Assembly (NCBI GenBank): GCA_947645355.1
Contig: CANSCI010000012.1
Coordinates: forward strand, 1 to 42,253
Length of the DNA: 42,253 nt
Origin: an uncultured Dorea sp.
GTDB taxonomy: Bacteria > Bacillota > Clostridia > Lachnospirales > Lachnospiraceae
Reading direction: 5' to 3'
Shown here: positions 25,518 through 32,410 of the stretch, in pieces
How the letters are laid out: the number at the start of each line of letters is the position of its first letter
Numbering within the stretch: the stretch's first letter is position 1
Notes under the pieces: model-generated
Told to the model about the DNA's origin: nothing
Seen by the model: only the letters and a program-made list of their open reading frames with translations
Database searches by the model: none
Position numbers and translations under genes: made by a program

Positions 25518-26567
25518 ATGATATCTGTAATTATACCTATTTATAACACAGCCGGCTATCTGAACCGGTGTATTAATTCTGTTTTATCTTCTTCTTATGA
25601 GGATTTTGAACTTATCCTGGTGGACGACGGATCTGTAGATCAAAGCGCTTTTATATGCCGGCAATATTGCGCACAGGATCCCCGCGTTAAATATTGCAGA
25701 CAGGATCACAGAGGGGTCTCTGCTGCGAGAAATAAGGGGATTGAGGAGAGCAGGGGGACGTGGATCGTATTTGTAGATTCGGATGATTTTATATCTCCGG
25801 ATTTTCTGGGTATGGCTGCATACGGAGGGTTCCAGGAGCATGAACTGCTGCTGTTTGATTTTGTGAGGCTGAAAAAGGGGCGGATCGCCGGAGAACGCAG
25901 AGCCGCCGCAGATAAGAATGTCTGCCGCCGCTATGAGGAAAAGGACAGGATGTATTTAGTCCGCTGCCTGCTGAATATGAGCCAGCTTCATAAAAACGGC
26001 AGTGTCAATCTTGCCTCGCCGTGGGCTAAGGCTTATAAGCGGTCAATCATCGAACGATATCATATTCGTTTCCGGGAAGATCTTGCGGTATATGAGGACC
26101 GGCTGTTTAATATGGAATATATATTAACGGCAGGATCCTGTACATATGTCCGGAGACAGGTTTATTATGCAGAAGTGCGGATGGACTCTGCAATGCGGGG
26201 GTATTCGCAGGATTTTCTGCATAATGATGTCAGATATCAGCGTGAATTGTATTTTCTGCTGAATTGCCGTCATATTTTTTCAGACGTGGAAGCGGCATAC
26301 TATAACAGTGTATTGTCCAACATGACAGACGTTCTGGTAAGGGAGGTGTTTCATCCGCTGAGTACCAGAACATACAAGGAAAGCTGCAGTCGGTGCAGTA
26401 AGATGCAGAGGATAAAAATATACAGGAGAGCGCTGAAGTATAACAGGCGGACAGGGAGTTTATCCAGAAGGGCGTTATTGTTTTTTTATTGTCGAAAGAA
26501 ATACTGTATAGTGAAGCTTATCTGCAGGGCGGGCTGCAGGATTTTGGAGATGTCGGGGCGGCTGTAG
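25518..26567 (+). CDS. GT2 family glycosyltransferase, last gene of the exopolysaccharide run
   Basis: A 349-residue GT2 enzyme: ISVIIPIYNTAGYLNRCINS, LVDDGSVDQSAFIC, HRGVSAARNKGIEE, the metal-binding VDSDDFISPD, and FREDLAVYEDRLFN as acceptor-side ED motif. It is similar in layout to the GT2 half of the protein at 16384. Donor and acceptor are unknown. The start is behind AGGAGG with seven bases of spacing, 12 bases after the LtaS-like gene. After its stop there is no clear hairpin terminator, only about 10 bases before the next promoter region, so some read-through into the LUD gene is possible. Confidence 0.86.
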   Translation: MISVIIPIYNTAGYLNRCINSVLSSSYEDFELILVDDGSVDQSAFICRQYCAQDPRVKYCRQDHRGVSAARNKGIEESRGTWIVFVDSDDFISPDFLGMAAYGGFQEHELLLFDFVRLKKGRIAGERRAAADKNVCRRYEEKDRMYLVRCLLNMSQLHKNGSVNLASPWAKAYKRSIIERYHIRFREDLAVYEDRLFNMEYILTAGSCTYVRRQVYYAEVRMDSAMRGYSQDFLHNDVRYQRELYFLLNCRHIFSDVEAAYYNSVLSNMTDVLVREVFHPLSTRTYKESCSRCSKMQRIKIYRRALKYNRRTGSLSRRALLFFYCRKKYCIVKLICRAGCRILEMSGRL

Positions 26568-26577
26568 AGGAAATTCG

Positions 26578-26606
26578 TTTCAAAGTGTAAAAAAGTGTGG
26601 TACAAT
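26578..26606 (+). promoter_or_regulatory. Putative promoter of the LUD-domain gene
   Basis: A -10 element TACAAT lies at 26601-26606, 17 bases after a weak -35 (TTTCAA, 26578-26583). It is 40 bases upstream of the LUD gene start, which has its own GAGGAGG site at 26633. This marks a probable transcription boundary after the exopolysaccharide operon. Confidence 0.5.
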
Positions 26607-26646
26607 ATATGAGCAGTCACATATACTGATAGAGGAGGAATCAGCC

Positions 26647-27285
26647 ATGGATGAAAACAGGGTAAAAAGAAATAAATTATTAGGTGAACGTATTGTCAAG
26701 AGCCTGGAATCGCGCAATATGGAAGGCTTCTATGCAGAGACAAAGGAAGAGGCTCTGAAAAAGGCACTTCAGTGGATCCCGGAAGGCAGCAGCGTGGCGT
26801 GGGGCGGCTCTATGTCTATCGCTGAGATTGGACTGAAGCAGGCGGTGTGCGAGGGTAATTACAGAGAATATGACCGGAGCAGCGCCAAAGATGCGGAGGA
26901 AAAAAGACAGATGGAACTTGCAGCCTATGACTGTGATTTCTTCCTTACGAGCGCCAACGCGATCTCTGAGGACGGCGTGATCGTCAATATCGACGGATTT
27001 GCGAACAGGGTATCGGCCATTGCGGCAGGCCCGAGAAATGTTATTATGATCGTGGGCATGAATAAAGTGGCAAAGGATGTGGAAAACGCCATGTCAAGAG
27101 CCAGAAATGAGGCGGCGCCTATTAATGCACAGCGTTTTCATCTGGACACTCCGTGCTCGAAAGCAGGCACCTGTTTTGACTGCAAGAGTCCGGATACCAT
27201 ATGCTGTCAGATTCTGATTACCAGATTTTCCAAGATTCCGAAGCGGATCAAGGTAATTCTTGTGAATGATGGATTGGGATTTTAG
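26647..27285 (+). CDS. LUD-domain protein (LutC/DUF162 family)
   Basis: A 212-residue single-domain LUD protein. The family hallmark WGGSMSIAEIGL and the SANAISEDGVIVNIDGFANRVSAIAAGPRN segment are present. LutC, with LutA and LutB, supports lactate oxidation in Bacillus, but no lutA or lutB gene is adjacent, so the role of this stand-alone form is unknown. The C terminus carries a cysteine cluster (CSKAGTCFDCKSPDTICC) of the kind seen in stand-alone clostridial members. The start is supported by GAGGAGG eight bases upstream. Confidence 0.85.
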   Translation: MDENRVKRNKLLGERIVKSLESRNMEGFYAETKEEALKKALQWIPEGSSVAWGGSMSIAEIGLKQAVCEGNYREYDRSSAKDAEEKRQMELAAYDCDFFLTSANAISEDGVIVNIDGFANRVSAIAAGPRNVIMIVGMNKVAKDVENAMSRARNEAAPINAQRFHLDTPCSKAGTCFDCKSPDTICCQILITRFSKIPKRIKVILVNDGLGF

Positions 27286-27333
27286 AATATTTAGAATTTT
27301 TTCGCCTTTTAACAAAATTTGTTATTTGACGTG

Positions 27334-27362
27334 TTGACGAATAGGAGAGCATTTGTTATAAT
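27334..27362 (+). promoter_or_regulatory. tRNA-Cys promoter
   Basis: Near-consensus promoter: TTGACG at 27334-27339, a 17-base spacer and TATAAT at 27357-27362. The predicted start of transcription, about 27369, is roughly 12 bases before the mature tRNA 5' end, as is common for stable RNA genes. Confidence 0.8.
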
Positions 27363-27381
27363 AAACAAGTGCTCGCATTAA

Positions 27382-27452
27382 GGCGCCATAGCCAAGTGGT
27401 AAGGCAGAGGTCTGCAACACCTTCATCACCAGTTCAAATCTGGTTGGCGCCT
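27382..27452 (+). tRNA. tRNA-Cys (anticodon GCA)
   Basis: A 71-base cloverleaf. The acceptor stem GGCGCCA (27382-27388) pairs with TGGCGCC (27445-27451); U at 27452 is the discriminator base expected for tRNA-Cys. The anticodon loop is CTGCAAC with GCA at its centre, and the T arm is ACCAG-TTCAAAT-CTGGT. CCA is not encoded. The gene stands alone, between its own promoter and a terminator. Confidence 0.95.
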
Positions 27453-27461
27453 CTTAGAAAG

Positions 27462-27499
27462 AAAAGCCTGGAGATTTATGGTTTCTAAGGCTTTTTTTG
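27462..27499 (+). terminator. Intrinsic terminator after tRNA-Cys
   Basis: AAAAGCCT (27462-27469) pairs with AGGCTTTT (27488-27495) around an 18-base loop and runs into a T tract through 27498. It closes the single-gene tRNA unit. The rest of the gap up to the next promoter at 27594 holds nothing recognisable. Confidence 0.7.
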
Positions 27500-27593
27500 T
27501 TTTTAAAATACTTTGTGGAAACTGGTTATAAGAGTGCCTGGATTGTATTTGTTTGTTGGGAATTTTTGAATATGATAATTTCGAATGATTTTA

Positions 27594-27622
27594 TTGTTGG
27601 AATCGTCCAAATAGGATATAAT
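27594..27622 (+). promoter_or_regulatory. Putative promoter of the AllA-like gene
   Basis: TTGTTG at 27594-27599, a 17-base spacer and a consensus TATAAT at 27617-27622, 48 bases before the start codon of the AllA-like gene. Confidence 0.6.
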
Positions 27623-27669
27623 GAAAGTAATATATTTTAATTACAAGGAAGGAGAAAATAGCTGCAAAA

Positions 27670-28161
27670 ATGAAAAAAGTAAAAGCAATACCTGTAAACA
27701 GAGAGGCCTTCGCACCTTATGGGGTATATTATGATATGCTCCGTCCGGAAGGATATGCACTGGAAGGGGAGATCCATAAGTTTTATCCCGATCGGATCAG
27801 TGAGTCTGCGGTGACCAGAATCGGATATTCGCCGATCACGGTAAGGAGAGAAGAACAAAGAATTGTAAAGGCTGTAGAATACCACACGACGACGCCCGAG
27901 ATGATTCTTCCGCTGAACGATGACATGATAATCCATGCAGCTCCTGCTTCCGCCGGAATACCGCTTCCGGAACTTACGGAAGCCTTCATCATCCCCCGGG
28001 GGACGCTGGTCAAGATTAACACGGCGATCTGGCATCTTGCCCCGCTTCCGGTGCATGAGGAAGAACTGCATGCAATGATTATCCTTCCGGAATGTACATA
28101 TGCCAACGACTGTACCGTCGTTGAATTGAAGGAAGAAGAATGGTTTGAGATTGTATTGTGA
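27670..28161 (+). CDS. Ureidoglycolate lyase (AllA)-family protein
   Basis: A 163-residue cupin-like protein with the AllA family pattern: an N-terminal FAPYGVYYD segment, PITVRREEQRIVKAVEYHTTT, PLNDDMIIHAAPA, and RGTLVKINTAIWHLAPLPV, which holds the conserved late histidine. AllA releases glyoxylate and urea from ureidoglycolate in allantoin degradation. No other purine-ring or allantoin genes are present nearby, so this stand-alone member may act on another substrate or serve a different purpose. The AAGGAAGGAG ribosome site is about 15 bases from the ATG, unusually far; no nearer in-frame start was found. Confidence 0.78.
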   Translation: MKKVKAIPVNREAFAPYGVYYDMLRPEGYALEGEIHKFYPDRISESAVTRIGYSPITVRREEQRIVKAVEYHTTTPEMILPLNDDMIIHAAPASAGIPLPELTEAFIIPRGTLVKINTAIWHLAPLPVHEEELHAMIILPECTYANDCTVVELKEEEWFEIVL

Positions 28162-28185
28162 TTTTTCCGGGAATCATGATTACTT

Positions 28186-28581
28186 TCAACTGTTTTTTAT
28201 AAATGTAGTGCTGCATTTTGGGCACCGAATCTCAATCCGGCCTTTACCCTTTGGGATCCTGATCTTCTGCCTGCAGCCCGGGCATCTGTATATATGATGT
28301 GTTTTCCGCTGGGTAGCCATGCCTTTCTGACGGGAAAACCAGCCGCGTATCCTGGCAGTTTTGTTCAGGAAGGCCTGATTCTCAGCGGAACGCTTATAGA
28401 TATTTGTTGAAAACATCCTGAAATATGCATAGATGATACAACCCCATGAGATAAGGAACAAGGTATAGCTGTCTGTCAGATGTGTTATAAGCATGGCCAG
28501 AAGTCCTGCCCCGACCGTCCACTTTCCAAGAGTGTCTATTCCATATCTTCCATACATAAAACGCGCAAATTTTTCTCTCAA
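28186..28581 (-). CDS. Small membrane protein with C-terminal zinc ribbon
   Basis: A 131-residue protein on the minus strand. After an amphipathic start (REKFARFMYGRYGIDTL) come two hydrophobic segments (about 20-52), a basic linker with ARIRGWFSRQ, and a zinc ribbon made of YRCPGCRQ and IRCPKCSTTF (two CxxC pairs). Similar small proteins are widespread in Lachnospiraceae and have no known function. The start is likely a TTG at 28579-28581, nine bases after a perfect AGGAGG (28591-28596 on the minus strand); the ATG at 28602 would put that ribosome site inside the gene. The gene converges on the AllA-like gene and diverges from the cysteine desulfidase gene. The 240-base gap upstream shows only the promoter noted below. 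Confidence 0.7.
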   Translation of the reverse strand: MREKFARFMYGRYGIDTLGKWTVGAGLLAMLITHLTDSYTLFLISWGCIIYAYFRMFSTNIYKRSAENQAFLNKTARIRGWFSRQKGMATQRKTHHIYRCPGCRQKIRIPKGKGRIEIRCPKCSTTFIKNS

Positions 28582-28763
28582 ATGAATCACCCTCCTGCTC
28601 ATATTGTCTTTTCGGATTGTCGGGCTTTGTCCGGCATGTTTATATCCATCATACCCCGTTGACCAGTAAAGTCAATAAAACTGCAATTAAAAAAGTATAA
28701 ACTATGACTGAATTGCCGGTACTGCGTAATATCATCCGGTGGAATATAAATCGCGGCTGGGGC

Positions 28764-28792
28764 TGGTCATCAGGGCAGGCATTTGGTACAAT
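28764..28792 (+). promoter_or_regulatory. Possible promoter of the cysteine desulfidase-family gene
   Basis: TACAAT at 28787-28792 with a weak TGGTCA at 28764-28769, 17 bases apart. The element is 30 bases before the GTG start and just upstream of AGGAGG at 28809. Confidence 0.45.
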
Positions 28793-28822
28793 TAAGAGAA
28801 AATAAGGCAGGAGGAACAAGCT

Positions 28823-30109
28823 GTGAAAGAGTTAACGAAGCTGATCAGAGACGATATGAAGCCGGCTCTTGGCGTGACGGAGCCGGGTGCTATTGCATTT
28901 GCAGTGGCAAGTGCAAGGAAATATACAAAGGGTGAGGTGAAAAAGGTTCATCTGGCCCTGAATTCAGGCATGTACAAGAATGCTTTTACCTGCGGGATCC
29001 CGAATTCCGTACACTATGGAAACCTGTACGCGGCGGCGCTCGGAGCTGTGGCGGCAGATGCGGACGCAGGGCTTGAGTCTCTGGCGAAGATTACGCCGGA
29101 GGATGACGAGAGGGCAGCACAGCTGGTGTCTGACGGCAAGGTAGAGACGGTCCTTGACCATATCGGCTCTGAGATTATGATAGATGCTTGTGTGGAGACG
29201 GGACAGGATATCTGTACCGTACACATCAGAGGAAGCCATACCAATATTACAGGAATCGAAAAAAACGGAGAATATATAGAGGGAGCTCCTGTTTCCGGGA
29301 GAGAGGAGTCATGGGAAGAGACCGGGGAAGTGCCTGTGATCCACTCCTGTACGCTGCATGATCTTTTGGAATATGTACGTACAGTGCAGGAGGAAGAGAT
29401 TGAATTTATTATGGAAGCATTTTCCATGAACCTTGAACTGCTTGAGGAAGGGCTGAGATCCGACAGAACCGTATTTACGAAGCAGCTTTTGGAAGAAAAC
29501 GGGAGGGAGATTATTTCCGGGGATACGAAGGCGACGGCACAGCTCTTGTGCAACGGTGCAATAGAGGCGAGAGTTCTGGGCCTTGGAAGGCCGGCCATGA
29601 GTATCACCGGCAGCGGGGCCCACGGAATTATTGCGGTCATGCCTCTGTGGGCGCAGTATAAAGTGAACTGCAGGGAAGCGGACAGAGGGCGTCTTCTTCG
29701 TGGAGCGGCACTCAGCTATCTGATCACTATGTATATCAAAGAATACTCGGGCAGACTGTCAGCCTTCTGCGGATGCGGAATTGCAGCCGGCACAGGCATG
29801 GCGTGCGGTCTTGCCTATATGAGAGGCGCCGGGGAGGAAATGATCGCCATGGTCATCCGGAATATGGCCGGCGGCCTTACAGGGATGATCTGTGACGGCG
29901 GCAATCATGGGTGTACCATGAAAGGGATCGTGGCTGTGGACGCTGCCTTCCGGGCGGTGGATATGGCAATGAGCGGCGTATCTATCGGGAGCATCCACGG
30001 GATCAACGGGCGTACGCCGGAAGACACGATGAAGTACATGGGAATGATTGCTTCTCCCGGTATGGTCGGTACGGAGAAAACCATCGTGGAGATTATGGAG
30101 CAAAAATAA
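28823..30109 (+). CDS. L-cysteine desulfidase / serine dehydratase-alpha-like enzyme (UPF0597 family)
   Basis: A 428-residue protein of the UPF0597/YhaM-CdsB group within the serine dehydratase alpha superfamily. The N terminus DDMKPALGVTEPGAIAFAVA and SGMYKNAFTCGIPN are diagnostic, and the iron-sulfur cysteines fall in FCGCGIAAGTGMACGL and MICDGGNHGCTMK. Members use a [4Fe-4S] cluster to eliminate sulfide or water from cysteine or serine, giving pyruvate and ammonia; the family was once annotated as of unknown function, and the preferred substrate here cannot be read. The start is GTG, supported by AGGAGG at 28809-28814 with eight bases of spacing. A sortase gene follows 21 bases later and may be co-transcribed. 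Confidence 0.85.
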   Translation: MKELTKLIRDDMKPALGVTEPGAIAFAVASARKYTKGEVKKVHLALNSGMYKNAFTCGIPNSVHYGNLYAAALGAVAADADAGLESLAKITPEDDERAAQLVSDGKVETVLDHIGSEIMIDACVETGQDICTVHIRGSHTNITGIEKNGEYIEGAPVSGREESWEETGEVPVIHSCTLHDLLEYVRTVQEEEIEFIMEAFSMNLELLEEGLRSDRTVFTKQLLEENGREIISGDTKATAQLLCNGAIEARVLGLGRPAMSITGSGAHGIIAVMPLWAQYKVNCREADRGRLLRGAALSYLITMYIKEYSGRLSAFCGCGIAAGTGMACGLAYMRGAGEEMIAMVIRNMAGGLTGMICDGGNHGCTMKGIVAVDAAFRAVDMAMSGVSIGSIHGINGRTPEDTMKYMGMIASPGMVGTEKTIVEIMEQK

Positions 30110-30130
30110 TGGAAAGAAAGGGGAACTGAT

Positions 30131-30925
30131 ATGGCCCGGGAGCGAGATAAGAAACGGCATCACAGAGGCCGCAGGAAAAAGAGGGGAAGTCTGGTGCTTC
30201 GCGCGGCATTTTTGTTGTCTGCGCTTGTGTTCTGTATATCCGTCTGGCAGTTGGTTAAGATCGGGAAAGGCTATCTGGACGGGCAGAGCGAATATAAAGA
30301 ATTGCGGAAGATAGCGGCGAACAGCAAAGATCATAAGGATCAGTTCCGGGTAGATTTTTCGGAATTGATGAGCATGAATGAGGATACGGTGGGCTGGATC
30401 CGGTTTTACCCTGAGCCCTCGGTGATCAGTTATCCCCTGGTTCAGGGGCAGGAGCAGGAATATTACCTGCACAGGACGTTTCAGAAAGCGAAGAATGCAT
30501 CTGGGGCCATTTTTCTGGATGTAGAGGCAAGTCCTGATTTTCGGGATAAAAATACGATCATCTACGGACATCGGATGAAGGACGGGTCAATGTTCCGACA
30601 TCTTCAGGACTACAGTGAAAGAGAGTTCTGGGAGAAAAATCAGTATTTCTATATCTATACTCCATACGGCACTGAGATCACCTATCATATTTATTCGGCA
30701 GGGGAGGTAAAGGCGGTGTCAGATACCTATCTTACGTCTTTTGACGGGGTGAAAGAATATGGAGAGTTTCTGGATATGACAAAAGAGACGGCCCTGTATG
30801 ACACCGGGGTGGAAGTCAGAAACAGCGACACGATCGTGACGCTTTCCACCTGTACAAGCGCCAGTGACGACCACAGGTTTGTCGTCCGGGGAGTGAAGGA
30901 AAAAGAAGTGACATTGGAGGAGTAA
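30131..30925 (+). CDS. srtB: Class B sortase
   Basis: A 264-residue membrane-anchored transpeptidase: a very basic N terminus, one membrane helix (about 22-44), then the sortase beta-barrel. Catalytic residues are visible: H147 in IYGHRMKDGSMF, C241 in TLSTCTSASDDHRF and R249. The WIRF and YPLVQG region and the position of the inserted helix fit class B. The enzyme cleaves a sorting signal in secreted proteins and joins them to wall peptide; no substrate with an obvious sorting motif is encoded in this window. It follows the cysteine desulfidase gene by 21 bases and precedes DUF951 by four. Confidence 0.9.
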   Translation: MARERDKKRHHRGRRKKRGSLVLRAAFLLSALVFCISVWQLVKIGKGYLDGQSEYKELRKIAANSKDHKDQFRVDFSELMSMNEDTVGWIRFYPEPSVISYPLVQGQEQEYYLHRTFQKAKNASGAIFLDVEASPDFRDKNTIIYGHRMKDGSMFRHLQDYSEREFWEKNQYFYIYTPYGTEITYHIYSAGEVKAVSDTYLTSFDGVKEYGEFLDMTKETALYDTGVEVRNSDTIVTLSTCTSASDDHRFVVRGVKEKEVTLEE

Positions 30926-30929
30926 TGAG

Positions 30930-31118
30930 ATGGCATACCAATATGAAGTGGGAGATATTGTGACGCTGAAAAAACAGCATCCATGCGGGAGCAAAGAATG
31001 GGAGATACTGCGTGTGGGTGCGGATTTCCGGTTGAAATGTATAGGGTGCGGACACCAGATCATGATACCCAGGAAATTAGTAGAAAAAAACACCAGGGAT
31101 TTGAAGAAAAGGACTTGA
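30930..31118 (+). CDS. DUF951 family protein
   Basis: A 62-residue protein: YEVGDIVTLKKQHPCGSKEW, then LKCIGCGHQIMIPR, the hallmark pattern of DUF951, a family common in Firmicutes upstream of rpsF (YyzM-like in Bacillus). A CxxC pair and earlier cysteine could bind zinc; function is unknown but the position suggests a translation-related or nucleic-acid-binding role. A GGAGGAG site seven bases before the ATG supports the start. The sortase stop is four bases upstream. Confidence 0.85.
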   Translation: MAYQYEVGDIVTLKKQHPCGSKEWEILRVGADFRLKCIGCGHQIMIPRKLVEKNTRDLKKRT

Positions 31119-31143
31119 AACAAGCACCTGCCTGTGATATCAT
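31115..31143 (+). promoter_or_regulatory. Putative promoter of rpsF-ssb-rpsR
   Basis: TTGAAA at 31115-31120, a 17-base spacer and TATCAT at 31138-31143, overlapping the end of the DUF951 gene. It would give a leader of about 95 bases before rpsF. Confidence 0.55.
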
Positions 31144-31164
31144 ATCTAATTGTGATACACTATG

Positions 31165-31218
31165 ATCTGCAAGTAAAGTTTGCAGATATCCTTGCTCCCA
31201 CATAAGCTGAGCGGGGGC
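31165..31218 (+). promoter_or_regulatory. Structured leader before rpsF
   Basis: Two hairpins can form in the rpsF leader: a perfect 8-base-pair stem ATCTGCAA/TTGCAGAT (31165-31172 with 31180-31187) and a second stem GCTCCC/GGGGGC (31194-31199 with 31213-31218). No T tract follows either, so they are not terminators. Their position suggests autoregulation of the ribosomal operon, but the CCG trinucleotide of the described S6:S18-binding leader is not seen. Confidence 0.4.
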
Positions 31219-31247
31219 CAAAAGACCAAAAGGAGGTGCAGGACGAC

Positions 31248-31535
31248 ATGAACAAATATGAATTAGCTGTTGTTGTCAGTGCAAAAATCGAAGACGACGA
31301 AAGAGCTCAGGTGATCGAAAAGGTAAAAGCATTAGTAGAACGTTTCGGCGGCCAGATCTCTGACGTTGATGAATGGGGTAAGAAGAGATTAGCTTACGAG
31401 ATTCAGAAGATGAAAGAAGCATACTATTATTTCATCCACTTCGAGGCTGATGCTGAGACTCCAGGCGAAATCGAGCAGAGAATTCGCATCATGGATAATG
31501 TCATCAGATATTTATGCGTTAGACAGGAAGCATAA
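31248..31535 (+). CDS. rpsF: 30S ribosomal protein S6
   Basis: A 95-residue S6 protein: MNKYELAVVVSA, then VERFGGQISDVDEWGKKRLAYEI, and RIMDNVIRYLCVR, all typical. S6 pairs with S18 on the 16S rRNA central domain. The ATG at 31248 is chosen because AAAAGGAGG ends about ten bases before it; an upstream GTG at 31236 overlaps that site and is unlikely. First gene of the rpsF-ssb-rpsR operon. Confidence 0.97.
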   Translation: MNKYELAVVVSAKIEDDERAQVIEKVKALVERFGGQISDVDEWGKKRLAYEIQKMKEAYYYFIHFEADAETPGEIEQRIRIMDNVIRYLCVRQEA

Positions 31536-31555
31536 GCAGGAAGTAGAGGTATTAT

Positions 31556-32011
31556 ATGAATAAAGTAATTTTGATGGGACGCTTAACAAGGGATCCGGAA
31601 GTTCGGTATTCCCAGGGGGACAGTTCTATGGCTATCGCGAGATATACATTGGCTGTAGACCGCAGATTCAGGCGCAGCGGGGATGGAGATCAGACTGCTG
31701 ACTTCATCGGATGTGTGGCATTCGGCCGGAGTGCAGAATTTGCAGAGAAGTATTTCCGCCAGGGCCTGAAGGTGATCGTGACCGGACGGATCCAGACCGG
31801 AAGCTACACGAACAAGGATGGGCAGAAGGTCTATACGACAGATGTTGTGGTGGAAGATCAGGAGTTTGCTGAGAGCAAAGCAGTCAGTGACGCCAATGCA
31901 GGCGGTTTCCGCCAGGCAGCGCCCACACCGGCTCCGGCACCAGTCTCTGATGCAGGTGACGGCTTCATGAATATTCCGGATGGAATTGACGAAGAATTAC
32001 CGTTCAATTAG
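31556..32011 (+). CDS. ssb: Single-stranded DNA-binding protein
   Basis: A 151-residue SSB. The OB fold starts MNKVILMGRLTRDPEVRYSQ and holds ARYTLAVDRRF, DFIGCVAFGRSAEFAEKYF and GRIQTGSYTNKDGQKVYTTDV. A proline-rich linker (about 118-135) leads to the acidic tip IDEELPFN used to bind partner proteins. The gene's place between rpsF and rpsR is the standard bacterial order and couples replication and ribosome supply. Confidence 0.97.
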   Translation: MNKVILMGRLTRDPEVRYSQGDSSMAIARYTLAVDRRFRRSGDGDQTADFIGCVAFGRSAEFAEKYFRQGLKVIVTGRIQTGSYTNKDGQKVYTTDVVVEDQEFAESKAVSDANAGGFRQAAPTPAPAPVSDAGDGFMNIPDGIDEELPFN

Positions 32012-32042
32012 AGCGCTTAGCGAGAACAGGAGGTAAAGTAAA

Positions 32043-32309
32043 ATGGCTTACGAAAAAGGCAATCGCCCGGAAGGCGGCTTCAAGAGAAGAGGCGGCGGAC
32101 GCAGAAGAAAAAAAGTATGCGTATTCTGTGGAAAAGAGAATAACGAGATTGACTACAAGGATGTAGCAAAGTTAAGAAAATATATCTCTGAGAGAGGGAA
32201 AATTCTTCCAAGAAGAATCACAGGTAACTGTGCGAAGCATCAGAGAGCTCTTACAGTAGCGATTAAGAGGGCACGCCATATTGCCCTGATGCCATACGTT
32301 CAGGAGTAA
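32043..32309 (+). CDS. rpsR: 30S ribosomal protein S18
   Basis: An 88-residue S18 with a basic, glycine-rich N terminus, [34 protein letters not shown] and [23 protein letters not shown]. The paired N-terminal cysteines plus C and H in NCAKHQ could bind zinc as in cysteine-bearing (C+) S18 forms. Last gene of its operon, followed by a strong terminator; AGGAGG precedes the start. Confidence 0.97.
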   Translation: MAYEKGNRPEGGFKRRGGGRRRKKVCVFCGKENNEIDYKDVAKLRKYISERGKILPRRITGNCAKHQRALTVAIKRARHIALMPYVQE

Positions 32310-32332
32310 TCATCAGTAGATCAGATCAAGTG

Positions 32333-32360
32333 CGGCGGGAAAGTTTTCCCGCCGTTTTTT
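32333..32360 (+). terminator. Strong intrinsic terminator after rpsR
   Basis: CGGCGGGAAA (32333-32342) pairs with TTTCCCGCCG (32345-32354), followed directly by six T residues (32355-32360). It closes the rpsF operon and separates it from the two-component system. Confidence 0.92.
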
Positions 32361-32410
32361 CAATTCGTCTGTCTGCTGACATCAGGTTAGGAAAGGTGGG
32401 ATATTCTACT

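Noticed and set aside
27311-27323. Palindrome AACAAAATTTGTT between LUD and tRNA-Cys as operator or terminator
   Set aside because: It is AT-only in its centre, short, and lies in an AT-rich spacer where such matches are expected by chance.
27382-30109. Functional link between tRNA-Cys and the cysteine desulfidase gene
   Set aside because: Each has its own promoter or terminator and two unrelated genes lie between; proximity alone is weak evidence.
31165-31187. Hairpin before rpsF as terminator of the srtB-DUF951 unit
   Set aside because: No T tract follows the stem, and it lies downstream of a likely rpsF promoter.
32330-32410. Extended start for the response regulator
   Set aside because: The added residues would be translated from the rpsR terminator hairpin and its T tract, and there is no ribosome site upstream.
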